Notes: generated from the letters alone by a model not told the origin. A stretch of 64,000 nucleotides of DNA from Chryseobacterium piperi (GCF_002285635.2 NZ_CP023049.2:3224001-3288000); one strand, 5' to 3'; shown: positions 1 to 9,383, counted from the first letter of the stretch. Translations and numbers: made by a program.

Positions 1-554
1 CACCTGTAGACTGTGTAAAAATGGCTCTTGACAAAATTCTGACAAGACGACCTGATATCGTAGTTTCAGGAATTAACCACGGAGCTAACTCATCCATTAA
101 TGTAATCTATTCAGGAACCATGTCCGCTGCCGTAGAAGCAGGAGTGGAAGGAATTCCAGCTATTGGATTTTCATTGCTTGACTTCAGCTGGGAAGCAGAT
201 TTTACTCAGGCAAAAGAATATATCCAAAATATCGTTAGAAGAACCCTGGAAAATCCAATGCCTAAAGGAATTGTCCTTAACGTCAATATTCCAAAACTTC
301 CTGCAGAAGAAATAAAAGGAATTAAAGTTTGTAAGCAGGCTCAGGCAAAATGGGAAGAAAGTTTTGATGAAAGGGTAAATCCGCATGGAAAGAAATATTA
401 CTGGCTAACAGGTTATTTCAATAATATGGATGAATCTGAAGATGCTGATGAAACCGCATTAGCTAACGGATACATCTCTATTGTTCCTGTTAAGTTTGAT
501 ATGACCGCGTATGAATATATGAAAACATTAGAAGAAGTAATGAATTTTGAGTAA
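1..554 (+). CDS. surE: 5'/3'-nucleotidase SurE, 5'-truncated by window edge
   Basis: SurE dephosphorylates nucleoside 5'- and 3'-monophosphates in the cytoplasm. The reading frame is open from base 3, and about 183 codons are visible of a family length near 255. The N-terminal metal-binding Asp pair therefore lies outside the window. The family signature SGINHGANSSINVIYSGTMS is clear, followed by the usual 'GVEGIPAIGFS' segment and a C-terminal 'GYISIVPVKFDMT'. The stop overlaps the next start (TAATG), so the acetyltransferase gene is probably translationally coupled. The first in-frame ATG in the window (base 21) is internal, not the true start. Confidence 0.95.
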   Translation, partial: PVDCVKMALDKILTRRPDIVVSGINHGANSSINVIYSGTMSAAVEAGVEGIPAIGFSLLDFSWEADFTQAKEYIQNIVRRTLENPMPKGIVLNVNIPKLPAEEIKGIKVCKQAQAKWEESFDERVNPHGKKYYWLTGYFNNMDESEDADETALANGYISIVPVKFDMTAYEYMKTLEEVMNFE

Positions 555-1213
555 TGTATCAGAAATTAGACAACCCTGTTTATCATTCACTTAATGAGTT
601 TCATAAAAAGTTTTGCTTAAACTTTGGAAGCTCTAAATTTTATGACCCTGCAGTTGCCGCTTTTGGAGGAGCATCAGACATTGGACAAGAAAAAGATATC
701 ACAGATTATGCTAAGATCTGTGATGATTTTCTCATCTTCGGGGAAAAACCTGATTGGACCAAGGCAGAACTATCCCGCCTGGTTTGTGATCAGTATGTTC
801 TTCAAAATAGAATAGAGCTCGATCTTACAGAAGATATTGTTCTTTTAAAAGAAGAAAACTATCCGGAACTTATTGATTTTATCAAAAAATTCTATCCGTA
901 CTACTTCAAAAACAGAACACCTGAACTAGGCCGTTATTTTGGAATTTTCAAAGACCATAAACTGGTTGCCGTAACAGGTGAAAGAATGCAAATGGATAAT
1001 ATGACCGAAGTTAGTGCCGTCATCACAGATATCGATTATCTTGGAAAGGGATACGCAAAGCAACTTGTTGCTTTTGTATCCGGAAAAATCTTTGATGATA
1101 ATAAAACGCCTTTCCTCCATGTTGCAGAAACAAATACCGGAGCTAAAAAGCTCTACGAAAAGTTAGGTTTTGATCACAGAGGAACCATCAATTTATGGGG
1201 TGTAAAACAATAG
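554..1213 (+). CDS. GNAT-family N-acetyltransferase
   Basis: A 219-residue protein whose C-terminal half (about 95-215) has the GNAT fold: 'VSAVITDIDYLGKGYAKQL' is the beta4/acetyl-CoA loop (G-K-G-Y-A), followed by 'LHVAETNTGAKKLYEKLGF', the classic beta5-alpha4 signature. It resembles FR47-like acetyltransferases. The N-terminal 90 residues are not recognised and may form the substrate side. The start overlaps the surE stop by one base, so the two genes form an operon. The acceptor substrate cannot be predicted from sequence. Confidence 0.85.
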   Translation: MYQKLDNPVYHSLNEFHKKFCLNFGSSKFYDPAVAAFGGASDIGQEKDITDYAKICDDFLIFGEKPDWTKAELSRLVCDQYVLQNRIELDLTEDIVLLKEENYPELIDFIKKFYPYYFKNRTPELGRYFGIFKDHKLVAVTGERMQMDNMTEVSAVITDIDYLGKGYAKQLVAFVSGKIFDDNKTPFLHVAETNTGAKKLYEKLGFDHRGTINLWGVKQ

Positions 1214-1269
1214 TTTTCACCCCCTTTTTTATTTTTATTGATTTGAGATTTTAAGATTGACAAGCCAAA

Positions 1270-2673
1270 TCAAAAAAGCACTTTATCTTCTTTTCTCAGT
1301 TCTTCAAGGTATTCTTTTTTTCCATCCCTGTAGAATAGATTCATTGTTTCAAAAGGAATCAGTTTCAAATCTTTATTCACAATATGAACGCATGATTTCT
1401 TGACTGCTCTCACATCAAAATCATGAGCATCCATAAAGTTCATAATGATAATTCTAAAGAGATTGTCATAATCCAGATTCGGAGCAGAAACTTCAGGAAG
1501 ACAGCAGAGTAGCTGATTCACTTTAGGCTTAACTTTATCCACGGAAATTCCTGTACTGAAGATATCCAATAACTGCATTTGAAGTCCTGCATCCTGCTCA
1601 TATACAATTGTATTCCTGGATTCGTTATTTAGGAGATCTGCAGGATTAATGTATCGGGTTAAAGGGATAATTTCACCTTCAAGTTTCAATATATATCCCA
1701 TAGCTAAAGCATCCGGATTACATGGAACCGGAATAATATCATCAGAATTTAACGCCGGATACTGATTGAGAATTTCTTGCCTTACCTCTGTAAGCGTTAT
1801 TTTCTCTTGTGCTGAATCGTCACGGTTTCTTCCTGCAATTTCAACAGGTTGAAAAGTAATACCCCTCACACATTTCTGTTTTAAAGCAAATTCAATGATT
1901 TTTCCGATCTCATCAATATTCTTATCCTTCTGTAGGACAATAACTAAAGTCGTGGAAAGATTAAGCTCATTGAGCTTCTGTAATGCTTTCATTCGGATAT
2001 CCGTAAGATCCTTTCCTCTGAAATCTTTTAAAACTTCAGGTTTAAAGGAATCAAATTGAAGATAAATCTCAAATTCCGGGGCATAGGTCGCCAATTTTTC
2101 AGCAAAACCAGGATCATTTGCTATTCTTACACCATTCGTATTAAGCATCAGATGCTTGATCGGTTTCGATTTCGCAATATCCATAATTTTAAAGAACTCC
2201 GGATGTATCGTAGGTTCTCCCCCACTGATTTGAACAACGTCCGGCTCTCCTTCATTTTTTACGATGACGTCAAACATAGCCTCAATTTCTTCAAGGCTTC
2301 TGTGGCTTCCATAATGAGGAGAAGACATAGCGTAACAAGTCGGACAGGTAAGATTACAGCGATCCGTCACTTCAACAATAGAAAGACAGCTATGCTGCTC
2401 ATGATCTACGCAAAGCCCACAGTCATAGGGACAGCCATATTCTACGTCTGTTCCAAAATGTAGAGGCATTTCCGAAGCCTTATTATAATTTCTTATGTTT
2501 TTGTAATAATGAACATCAGATGCAATCTTAGTTTTAAAAAAACCATGATCCGGGCATCTTTTTGTCATAAAAACAGCTTCCTCTTCAATAATAATCTTAG
2601 CTCCTACTCTCTTCAAGCATTCAGGACAAAGACTAATGGTATAGTCGTAATAAGTATAATTTCTTACAGGCAT
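1270..2673 (-). CDS. Radical SAM protein of the tetraether synthase (Tes/MJ0619)-like family
   Basis: A 467-residue iron-sulfur enzyme. The radical SAM motif CNLTCPTC holds the catalytic cluster cysteines 106, 110 and 113. Before it are a CPEC pair (Cys16/19) with 'RCPDHG' (Cys40), a rubredoxin-like set, and a second Cys cluster in 'GCPYDCGLC' plus Cys96. 'ISGGEPTIHPEFF' is the SAM-binding GGE motif. This multi-cluster layout matches archaeal Tes/MJ0619-type enzymes, which join lipid chains, but bacterial homologs have uncertain substrates. It is the last gene of an apparent operon with an Lgt paralog and a small membrane protein. The lipid link is inference. Confidence 0.8.
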   Translation of the reverse strand: MPVRNYTYYDYTISLCPECLKRVGAKIIIEEEAVFMTKRCPDHGFFKTKIASDVHYYKNIRNYNKASEMPLHFGTDVEYGCPYDCGLCVDHEQHSCLSIVEVTDRCNLTCPTCYAMSSPHYGSHRSLEEIEAMFDVIVKNEGEPDVVQISGGEPTIHPEFFKIMDIAKSKPIKHLMLNTNGVRIANDPGFAEKLATYAPEFEIYLQFDSFKPEVLKDFRGKDLTDIRMKALQKLNELNLSTTLVIVLQKDKNIDEIGKIIEFALKQKCVRGITFQPVEIAGRNRDDSAQEKITLTEVRQEILNQYPALNSDDIIPVPCNPDALAMGYILKLEGEIIPLTRYINPADLLNNESRNTIVYEQDAGLQMQLLDIFSTGISVDKVKPKVNQLLCCLPEVSAPNLDYDNLFRIIIMNFMDAHDFDVRAVKKSCVHIVNKDLKLIPFETMNLFYRDGKKEYLEELRKEDKVLF

Positions 2674-2682
2674 AATTTCAGT

Positions 2683-2925
2683 TTAAAATCCTCCTCCACA
2701 AATATATCCGCTTATTAAACCACACATCAGCAAACTGATAATCATGGTTTGTATAAATTGTTTTTTTGAAAATTTCCTTCCATCTTTTAACTCGTAAATG
2801 AATTTGACAAATACGGTAATGATTAAAGAAATAAATAATGCTCCAAAAATAATGATCGCAATGATCATAGCTACTAGTCCTACAAAATTGCCGCCTTCTA
2901 AAAGAGTTAAAGGTTTCATTTTCAA
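2683..2925 (-). CDS. Small two-span membrane protein
   Basis: An 80-residue hypothetical protein with two hydrophobic segments (about residues 14-40 and 60-78) separated by a basic loop 'ELKDGRKFSKKQF'. It ends in a Gly/Cys-rich tail, 'SGYICGGGF'. It starts 6 bases after the Lgt paralog stop and ends 9 bases before the radical SAM start, so all three are probably co-transcribed. No family is recognised. The tight spacing suggests a partner of the two enzymes, but that is inference. Confidence 0.7.
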   Translation of the reverse strand: MKMKPLTLLEGGNFVGLVAMIIAIIIFGALFISLIITVFVKFIYELKDGRKFSKKQFIQTMIISLLMCGLISGYICGGGF

Positions 2926-2931
2926 ATATTT

Positions 2932-3678
2932 TTAATATGAGTTTAAAGGTTGGGTGCTTTTTATTTTATAAATGTAGTAAATAATTACACATATACACAG
3001 CAATTGAATCGTTCCCAGATTTCCTACAATTTCTACCCGTGGCTTTATAAAATCAAGAAAGAATCTAAAGGTAAAATAACTGAGCATAAAAAGCTGAAAT
3101 ATAAAACCGGACGGATATATTCGTTTATTCTGTATCTTCTTTAAAACAAACCATAATCCTATTAAAAATACAATTTCATACAATGCAACCGGATGTCTCA
3201 AATAGGAGTCCCCCAGATGCATTCCAAAAACAGAATCTGTAGGCAACCCATATGTTTCTTCGTAAATTCCCGTAAGAAAACAGCCTATTCGCCCGATAAT
3301 AATTGCCAGTATCAAAGGATAAACAATCAAATCTCCTGTACTTTCCTTATGGTTGACTATCTTTTTTGCTAACTCTACTCCCATCAGGCCAAAAGCTAAC
3401 CCGCCTACAATCGTATTATTAGACCAGATTTTCCGGATAGATACGCCTTCAAAAAAAGTATATGGATTTTCAAGATTTCCAATCAGCTTTGACCCAAACA
3501 ACGCTCCTGCTGTAGCTCCTATAAGTACTGCTGCGGAAGTATTAAAGGAAAGCTTTTCCGGAGCTTTTCTTTTTAAATAAAAATAATACCGCATTCCCAT
3601 AAACATCCCGATCGCTTCAAAAAGCGGATGTGCAAGAACGGTTTTACCAAAGATTTGAAAAGTAACGGGAAAATCCAT
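2932..3678 (-). CDS. Lgt-like (prolipoprotein diacylglyceryl transferase family) protein, divergent
   Basis: A 248-residue multi-pass membrane protein of the Lgt family, which moves diacylglycerol from phosphatidylglycerol to lipobox cysteines. The signature GRIGCFLTG (residues 129-137) corresponds to GRIGNFING of canonical Lgt, and 'RHPVALYE' (161-168) to RHPSQLYE. The conserved Asn is replaced by Cys and the second Asn by Thr. The substitutions and the gene company suggest a paralog rather than the housekeeping Lgt; which one it is cannot be settled from this window. It heads a three-gene minus-strand operon with a small membrane protein and a radical SAM enzyme, and is divergent from guaC with only about 60 bases between starts. 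Confidence 0.8.
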   Translation of the reverse strand: MDFPVTFQIFGKTVLAHPLFEAIGMFMGMRYYFYLKRKAPEKLSFNTSAAVLIGATAGALFGSKLIGNLENPYTFFEGVSIRKIWSNNTIVGGLAFGLMGVELAKKIVNHKESTGDLIVYPLILAIIIGRIGCFLTGIYEETYGLPTDSVFGMHLGDSYLRHPVALYEIVFLIGLWFVLKKIQNKRIYPSGFIFQLFMLSYFTFRFFLDFIKPRVEIVGNLGTIQLLCICVIIYYIYKIKSTQPLNSY

Positions 3679-3739
3679 GCCTTCAAAAATACTATATTTA
3701 ATAATATTTGCTAATTTTATTCTTCTAAATAATTACAAA

Positions 3740-4780
3740 ATGCGTATTGAATATGATATCAAATTGGGATTCAAGGATGTAATGTTCCGCCCAAAAAGAT
3801 CAACCTTAAAATCCCGGTCTGAAGTTGATTTGGAAAGAGAGTTTACCTTTCGTCATACCAAAAAGAAATGGAAAGGAACTCCTATTATTGCTGCTAATAT
3901 GGATACAGTGGGTACTTTCGAAATGGCAGTAGAGCTGGCAAAAGATAAAATTATCACGGCTGTTCATAAACATTATTCCATTGATGAATGGAGTCAGTTC
4001 TTACAAAGTCAGCCTGAAAGCATCTATCAATATATTGCTTTAAGTACAGGAACCGGCAAAGCTGATGAAGAAAAATTGAGACAAATCCTCGAAAAACACC
4101 CAAAAATAGAGTTTCTCTGTATAGATGTAGCTAATGGATATTCCGAGCATTTTGTTGGTTTTGTGAAGCAGGCAAGGGCTAATTTTCCAGATAAAATTAT
4201 TATCGCTGGAAATGTAGTGACAGGAGAAATGGTGGAAGAGCTTCTTTTAGTAGGTGCAGATATTATAAAAGTAGGGATTGGTCCTGGTTCTGTATGTACA
4301 ACCCGTGTCAAAACAGGAGTAGGTTATCCTCAGTTGTCTGCTATTATTGAATGCTCTGATGCTGCTCATGGCCTTGGCGGGCATATTATCGCAGATGGGG
4401 GCTGTAAGGTTCCGGGAGATGTAGCTAAAGCTTTTGGTGGGGGAGCCGATTTCGTAATGTTAGGTGGAATGTTCGCCGGACATGATGAAAGTGGCGGTGA
4501 GATGATTGAAGAAAACGGAAAGAAATACCGTCTTTTCTACGGAATGAGTTCTAAAACAGCAATGGATAAGCATTCCGGTGGAGTTGCAGAGTACAGAGCC
4601 TCAGAAGGCAAGACGGTAAAAGTAGGATACAAAGGTCCGGTTTCAGAAACAGTAAAAGATATATTGGGCGGTGTAAGATCTACATGTACTTATGTAGGTG
4701 CTTCCAAACTCAAAGAGCTTTCTAAAAGAACAACTTTTATAAGGGTTCAGGAGCAGGAGAATCAAATTTTTAAAGATTAA
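3740..4780 (+). CDS. guaC: GMP reductase GuaC
   Basis: Reduces GMP to IMP with NADPH, feeding guanine nucleotides back to the purine pool. The 346-residue protein from the ATG at 3740 aligns end to end with E. coli-type GuaC: '[20 protein letters not shown]' at the start, '[15 protein letters not shown]', the catalytic Cys loop '[17 protein letters not shown]', and '[14 protein letters not shown]'. An upstream in-frame start at 3677 would add 21 hydrophobic residues and overlap the divergent Lgt-like gene, so 3740 is preferred. A strong bidirectional terminator follows. Confidence 0.96.
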   Translation: MRIEYDIKLGFKDVMFRPKRSTLKSRSEVDLEREFTFRHTKKKWKGTPIIAANMDTVGTFEMAVELAKDKIITAVHKHYSIDEWSQFLQSQPESIYQYIALSTGTGKADEEKLRQILEKHPKIEFLCIDVANGYSEHFVGFVKQARANFPDKIIIAGNVVTGEMVEELLLVGADIIKVGIGPGSVCTTRVKTGVGYPQLSAIIECSDAAHGLGGHIIADGGCKVPGDVAKAFGGGADFVMLGGMFAGHDESGGEMIEENGKKYRLFYGMSSKTAMDKHSGGVAEYRASEGKTVKVGYKGPVSETVKDILGGVRSTCTYVGASKLKELSKRTTFIRVQEQENQIFKD

Positions 4781-4791
4781 AATACATAATA

Positions 4792-4823
4792 AAGAGGCTG
4801 TCCGAAAAGTCGGACAGCCTCTT
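4792..4823. terminator. Bidirectional hairpin terminator between guaC and fabG
   Basis: A perfect 13-bp stem (AAGAGGCTGTCCG / CGGACAGCCTCTT) with a 6-base loop sits between convergent guaC and fabG. The stem sequence is strikingly like the terminal inverted repeats of the IS1182-family element at 39531-41073. Confidence 0.9.
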
Positions 4824-4829
4824 GTATGT

Positions 4830-5573
4830 TTATGTTAACATTCCTCCGTCTACATGCAACGTTTGTCCTGTAATATATGTCGATAATTCGCTTGCCAGGA
4901 ATACGCAGGCATTAGCTACATCCTGAGGTTGTCCTCCTCTTTTCATCGGAATTCCATCTCTCCATGCTTTGAGTGTCTTTTCATCTAAAGAAGCAGTCAT
5001 TTCTGTTTCAATAAATCCTGGAGCAATAGCATTACAACGGATATTTCTTGACCCTAATTCCAGAGCGATAGATTTTGTAAATCCTATAACTCCTGCTTTA
5101 GAAGCAGCATAGTTAGATTGACCTCCATTTCCTTTTACTCCAACTACTGAAGTCATATTGATGATAGAACCTGCTTTTGCCTTCATCATTGGCTTAATAA
5201 CCGCTTTTGTAAGGTTGAATACAGAATCTAAATTTACTCTCATGATAGTATCCCAATCATCTTTAGACATTCTCAATAAAAGGTTGTCTCTTGTAATTCC
5301 CGCATTGTTAATTAAAATATCGATATTCCCAAACTCGGCCATTACATCATCAACCAATTTTTGAGCTGCATCATAATCTGATGCATCAGATTGGTACCCT
5401 TTAATCTGAGTTAAAGAACTTAAAGTCGCTTCTAATTCTTTTGCTTTGTCTACAGAACCTGCATAGGTAAATGCTATTTTTGCTCCCTGCTGAGCAAAAA
5501 CTTCTGCAATTCCTTTTCCGATTCCTCTTGTAGCTCCGGTAATTAACGCTACCTTTCCTTCTAATAGTTTCAT
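4830..5573 (-). CDS. fabG: 3-oxoacyl-[acyl-carrier-protein] reductase FabG
   Basis: NADPH-dependent ketoreductase of fatty-acid elongation, cytoplasmic, 247 residues (family length). The Rossmann motif is TGATRGIGKG near the N-terminus, with 'NNAGITRDN', and the catalytic Ser...Tyr-x3-Lys in 'MTSVVGVKGNGGQSNYAASK'. The C-terminus 'ITGQTLHVDGGM' is diagnostic. It is monocistronic here, facing guaC across a shared terminator. About 176 bases upstream are gene-free and would hold its promoter. Confidence 0.93.
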   Translation of the reverse strand: MKLLEGKVALITGATRGIGKGIAEVFAQQGAKIAFTYAGSVDKAKELEATLSSLTQIKGYQSDASDYDAAQKLVDDVMAEFGNIDILINNAGITRDNLLLRMSKDDWDTIMRVNLDSVFNLTKAVIKPMMKAKAGSIINMTSVVGVKGNGGQSNYAASKAGVIGFTKSIALELGSRNIRCNAIAPGFIETEMTASLDEKTLKAWRDGIPMKRGGQPQDVANACVFLASELSTYITGQTLHVDGGMLT

Positions 5574-5749
5574 ATCTATGACAATTATTTTTCTTTTTCT
5601 ATAAACTAACCAATTGATTGACGGCTAATTTACTATATTTCAATTTGACAAAATAAATAGTTCGCAAAGATATTATAATTTGTTATTCAAAGCATTCTTA
5701 ATCTATAAAATCGACTACAATTTTGTCTGTTATTTATCATGTAGAGATC

Positions 5750-7222
5750 TTATTCCAATATTGTTTTATCATCAGAATAGGTAAAATATACATATTCTGC
5801 GATTTTATCCTTGATAAGTTTCAACCCTTTTCTATCTGAAGAATAGCTATCATAGGCCACTTCTTTTAGGGGTTCATTCTTAAAATTACTAACCCCGAAT
5901 TTATTTTCTTTTTGCACCACAATTTCATTGGCAGAAAGAAAAGTAACCATGTCGTCATAGATACCAGGAATAAGCTCATTACCTTCCTCATCCATCATTC
6001 CATATTTATTTTCCGTGTTCTTATAGATTAATCCCGGTAAAAGTACCCCTTGTTTTATAGAAGCAATATTTTCCAATTCTGTATAGGTCTTATTTTTTGG
6101 TGAAAATCTATAAAATGTATTTTCTTTTTTAAGGATGACATTGTTAGGGAAAATTCTCTGTACTTCATATCCTGCCTCCAAAACATTTTCCAAATTTTTA
6201 TCCAAAAGTATTCTATCCTTATTCTTTTTAAGATAAATATAGTTTTCTCCTGAAATTTTTACAGCATCTACATCATCGTATTCCTGAGGCAACACAGTTT
6301 CTCCATTCATTCTGATAACCGCAATTTTAGGGTTTTTGTTGTCCGGTACTGTTCTGAATAGTCCGCTGAATAAATGATTTACGTACGCAAATTGAGTAGG
6401 ATATATCTTTCTTTCCTTTTTTGAAAAGATATTTATCTTATTATCTTTTTCCAGATAAATGTATTCCGTTCCTACAAAGACCTGGTCATATATTTCATCC
6501 ACGAGAACCGTTTCATTTTCATCGATGATTCCAAACTTTCTTTTAGGAGTATTTTTAGTAACCATTAAAGGATAAGAGATAATTCCGTCAATCTCATGGC
6601 TAGAAATAGAAGTAATGGTTATTCCGTTGTTGTCTACCACTTCTCCTTTTTTAGGTCCTGTGTTTAGGTAGGCTCTTCCTTTATAAAAATGAAGATTGTC
6701 TTTGAATTCCCTATCGGAAATCTTCTGGCCGTCAAAATCGTAAATAAACCAGCTTCCACCCGTTTTTACAAAGAATCTTTTATCACTGGCAAAATCTATT
6801 TTATCTGAAAAAGGAATGATCTGCTGCCCGTTATAATCAAATACTCCATCTTTTCCGCCTTTGGAATAGATCATCCGTTCTTTATTTTCCCAGGTCCTGA
6901 ACTTAAAGTTATCGAGCGGTATTAATTGCTTTCCACCTTCGTCAATTAAAGCTGTTTTTCCATTGGAATCACCATCTTTAACCTTTAGAATAAATCTATT
7001 TTTTGTTAATCGGGAGATCTCACTTTTAAATGGATAGGTAAAGGTAATAGTACCCAAAGAGTCTACAATACTGGTTGTTGCTGTTTCAGAAATGATTCCG
7101 TATCCTTTTGAGTAAAAACGCACTTCTTTACCCAATTGTTTTGATAATAAGATCTGTTTATACTGATCAGTCTTTTGTGCAATACAGACTGATGAAAGTA
7201 ATATAAAAATTAACTTTTTCAA
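5750..7222 (-). CDS. WG-repeat-containing secreted protein
   Basis: A 490-residue protein with an N-terminal signal peptide (MKKLIFILLSSVCIAQ) and a series of degenerate WG-type repeats, seen as units such as 'KDGVFDYNGQQIIPFSDKI', 'KFGIIDENETVLVDEIYDQV' and 'KYGMMDEEGNELIPGIYDDM'. Each has a G-x-[IMV]-[DN] turn followed by [IV]-[IL]-P and Y-[DE]. Such repeats form beta-propeller-like or solenoid surfaces of unknown function, common in Bacteroidetes. It begins immediately after rsmI ends, so the two are probably co-transcribed. No catalytic motif is seen. Confidence 0.75.
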   Translation of the reverse strand: MKKLIFILLSSVCIAQKTDQYKQILLSKQLGKEVRFYSKGYGIISETATTSIVDSLGTITFTYPFKSEISRLTKNRFILKVKDGDSNGKTALIDEGGKQLIPLDNFKFRTWENKERMIYSKGGKDGVFDYNGQQIIPFSDKIDFASDKRFFVKTGGSWFIYDFDGQKISDREFKDNLHFYKGRAYLNTGPKKGEVVDNNGITITSISSHEIDGIISYPLMVTKNTPKRKFGIIDENETVLVDEIYDQVFVGTEYIYLEKDNKINIFSKKERKIYPTQFAYVNHLFSGLFRTVPDNKNPKIAVIRMNGETVLPQEYDDVDAVKISGENYIYLKKNKDRILLDKNLENVLEAGYEVQRIFPNNVILKKENTFYRFSPKNKTYTELENIASIKQGVLLPGLIYKNTENKYGMMDEEGNELIPGIYDDMVTFLSANEIVVQKENKFGVSNFKNEPLKEVAYDSYSSDRKGLKLIKDKIAEYVYFTYSDDKTILE

Positions 7223-7897
7223 TTAAATAGAATTATTCACAATGAGAACAATTTCCCCTTTTAAAGTTTTACTTTTAGAAAATTCGATTAATTCGTTGAT
7301 TGTTCCTCTTTTGGTTTCCTCAAACTTTTTAGAAATTTCGCGGCTTAAACTTACTTTCGTATGCTCTCCGAAAAACTCTTTAATCTGTTCCAGTGTTGTG
7401 TTTATTTTATGTGGACTCTCGTATAAAACGATGGTCTTTTTCTCTTCTGCAAGCTGCTTCAGCTTTGTTTGCCTCCCTTTTTTCTGAGGAAGAAAACCCG
7501 CAAACAGAAATTCATTATTAGGAAGCCCGGAAACAACCAGGGCAGGTACAAAAGCTGTCGCACCTGGAAGGCAGATCATCTCAATATTATGATCAGCTCC
7601 TGCTTTTCCCAACAGGTACCCCGGATCTGAAATACCAGGTGTTCCTGCATCCGTAATAATTGCTACATTCTGACCGCTTTTAAGGTCAGAAATCACTTTT
7701 TCCGTTGCCTGATGTTCATTATGTAAATGATACGATTTTAATGGGTTAGAAATCTCGAAATGCTTTAAAAGAATTCCGGAAGTTCTGGTATCTTCACATA
7801 AGATATAGTCAACTTCTTTCAGTACTTTAATGGCTCTGAAAGTCATGTCTTCCAAGTTCCCTACAGGGGTAGGAACAAAATATAGGATTCCGCTCAA
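7223..7897 (-). CDS. rsmI: 16S rRNA (cytidine(1402)-2'-O)-methyltransferase RsmI
   Basis: Methylates the ribose 2'-O of 16S rRNA C1402 using SAM. The 224-residue protein has the tetrapyrrole-methylase fold signatures: 'FVPTPVGNLEDMTFRAI' at the N-terminus, 'CEDTRTSGILLKHF', 'IITDAGTPGISDPG' and 'LYESPHKI'. It is shorter than the E. coli enzyme (about 286) because the C-terminal extension is reduced. It lies between an acidic repeat protein gene upstream and the WG-repeat gene, on the same strand with almost no spacing. Confidence 0.95.
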   Translation of the reverse strand: MSGILYFVPTPVGNLEDMTFRAIKVLKEVDYILCEDTRTSGILLKHFEISNPLKSYHLHNEHQATEKVISDLKSGQNVAIITDAGTPGISDPGYLLGKAGADHNIEMICLPGATAFVPALVVSGLPNNEFLFAGFLPQKKGRQTKLKQLAEEKKTIVLYESPHKINTTLEQIKEFFGEHTKVSLSREISKKFEETKRGTINELIEFSKSKTLKGEIVLIVNNSI

Positions 7898-7905
7898 AAT
7901 TTAAA

Positions 7906-9351
7906 TTATAAGAATTTATTTTCCACCAATACCCATAATCTTTGGGCATATTCATCTACTTTTCTCCAGTTTTTAGAGTAATATAAATCACTTAAATATT
8001 CTTTAGCTTCTTCTAAAGTTTTAAAACTGTTTAACATTGAGATCACATCATTCAAATCTGTCTGACTCCCGCCAAACAACATTTTTGAGAATGCAATTCT
8101 GTCATTAAGATCCAATCTGAATTCAGGTTTGCTTTTCTCTGCCTCCATGAAATTGGTTGGAATATTGGTCTTTAAAAGACTTCCATTATCTTCTTTAATA
8201 AAAGATTCCGGCTTTTCCTGAGCAGCTCCTCTTTCTAAAGGATCATCATCAAATAATGACTGAATACTTTTTAATCCTTTAATATTGGCCAGTTTTATTT
8301 TTTTCTCCTGATTATAAGCTTCGAGGTTTTCAAAACTCTGATCGGAAGGATATGTATCTTTTTCAATCTCCTCTCTTTCCGTCTCTATTTCAACAATCTT
8401 TCTTTTATCAGCTTCATGAGAAGCCTCCAATTCTTCTTGTTTTTCTTCAGTCTGGGCCTCATTCTTTATCTCGTTCAGGATGTTTTCCATATTCGATGTT
8501 TCCATCGCCATTTCACCCTGTTCAATCGTTACACTGGAAGCTATGAATTGTTCTTCATTTTCTTCAATCAGAATTTCATCATCTTCCAGAACCTCACTGT
8601 CAAAAATACTTGGAATTATTTCCTCGGTCTCTGTGATTTCCTCCTTTTCATTAGAAACGATGGTTTCATCTTCGGCATGTACAGTCTCCTCTATGTCATT
8701 TTGAATCTGCTCTTCTTCATCGAAAGAATTCATACTGCTTTCCTGATAGTCAGAAGGCTCATTTTCAAAATCACTGATCTCATTCAACTGATTTGTGAAA
8801 ATAACTTCTTCTTCCATTGGAGTATCTAAAACTTCTTTCGAAATATTTTCTGCGATTTCCTGTTCAGAGCTCTGTCCTTCTTCAGCCAAATTCACAACAT
8901 TTTCGTGAAACTCGCTTTCTACGATTTCCGTTAGCTGATGATCAAAAATGGCTTCTTCTTCTCCTGTTTCAGCATTAAGATTTTCTTTCTGAGCATTTTC
9001 AGAAAAATCATTATTCTCAAACTCTGAGGTTTCATTTTCATCAATTTCATTGAGCTCGTTATTGAAAATAGCTTCTTCTTCGGTTACTTCATGGGTGGAA
9101 TCCTGAGATTCCGATTCATTATTTACAAAAGAATTATTAATTTGATTCTCTGTATTTTGTGATGAAGTATTGGGTATAAAGTACTCGATGTTCTTCTCCA
9201 ACAATCTTAAGAAGGAAATCCTGTTAGCAAGCTCATCTACAAGATCTTGCTTGGAAAGTAATTCGTCAACATTGTTTATTTTTTCCAGAATATCAATGAT
9301 ATTCTTGGATTCAAAAAAAATCTTTTCCTTTAAATCTTGGATATTCTGCAT
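7906..9351 (-). CDS. Acidic low-complexity protein with repeated EEEAIF motif
   Basis: A 481-residue, extremely Glu/Asp-rich hypothetical protein without signal peptide. The first 60 residues look helical; the long middle is acidic and probably disordered. It carries three spaced copies of a short motif: 'EEEAIFNNELNEI', 'EEEAIFDHQLTEI' and 'EEEVIFTNQLNEI'. The C-terminal 75 residues form a compact, conserved-looking domain ('RLDLNDRIAFSKMLFGG', 'YSKNWRKVDEYAQRLW'). It starts upstream of rsmI with an 8-base gap and is divergent from tdk. I do not recognise a function; the repeats look like short linear binding motifs on a tether. Confidence 0.7.
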   Translation of the reverse strand: MQNIQDLKEKIFFESKNIIDILEKINNVDELLSKQDLVDELANRISFLRLLEKNIEYFIPNTSSQNTENQINNSFVNNESESQDSTHEVTEEEAIFNNELNEIDENETSEFENNDFSENAQKENLNAETGEEEAIFDHQLTEIVESEFHENVVNLAEEGQSSEQEIAENISKEVLDTPMEEEVIFTNQLNEISDFENEPSDYQESSMNSFDEEEQIQNDIEETVHAEDETIVSNEKEEITETEEIIPSIFDSEVLEDDEILIEENEEQFIASSVTIEQGEMAMETSNMENILNEIKNEAQTEEKQEELEASHEADKRKIVEIETEREEIEKDTYPSDQSFENLEAYNQEKKIKLANIKGLKSIQSLFDDDPLERGAAQEKPESFIKEDNGSLLKTNIPTNFMEAEKSKPEFRLDLNDRIAFSKMLFGGSQTDLNDVISMLNSFKTLEEAKEYLSDLYYSKNWRKVDEYAQRLWVLVENKFL

Positions 9352-9375
9352 ATAAGATTCTTGTTAAAAATTGCT

Positions 9376-9383
9376 TACTTTTG
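9376..9383 (+). promoter_or_regulatory. Putative -7 promoter box for tdk
   Basis: TACTTTTG fits the Bacteroidetes -7 consensus TAnnTTTG and lies about 30 bases before the tdk ATG in the divergent 61-base spacer. No convincing -33 TTG at standard spacing was found. Confidence 0.45.

Noticed and set aside
2056..2463. Plus-strand 135-codon frame opposite the radical SAM gene
   Set aside because: Antisense to a strongly supported enzyme with conserved motifs; the product shows no family features.
8416..8829. Plus-strand 137-codon frame opposite the acidic repeat protein
   Set aside because: A shadow of the Glu-rich coding strand, whose complement yields Phe/Leu/Ser-rich frames; no promoter or family.
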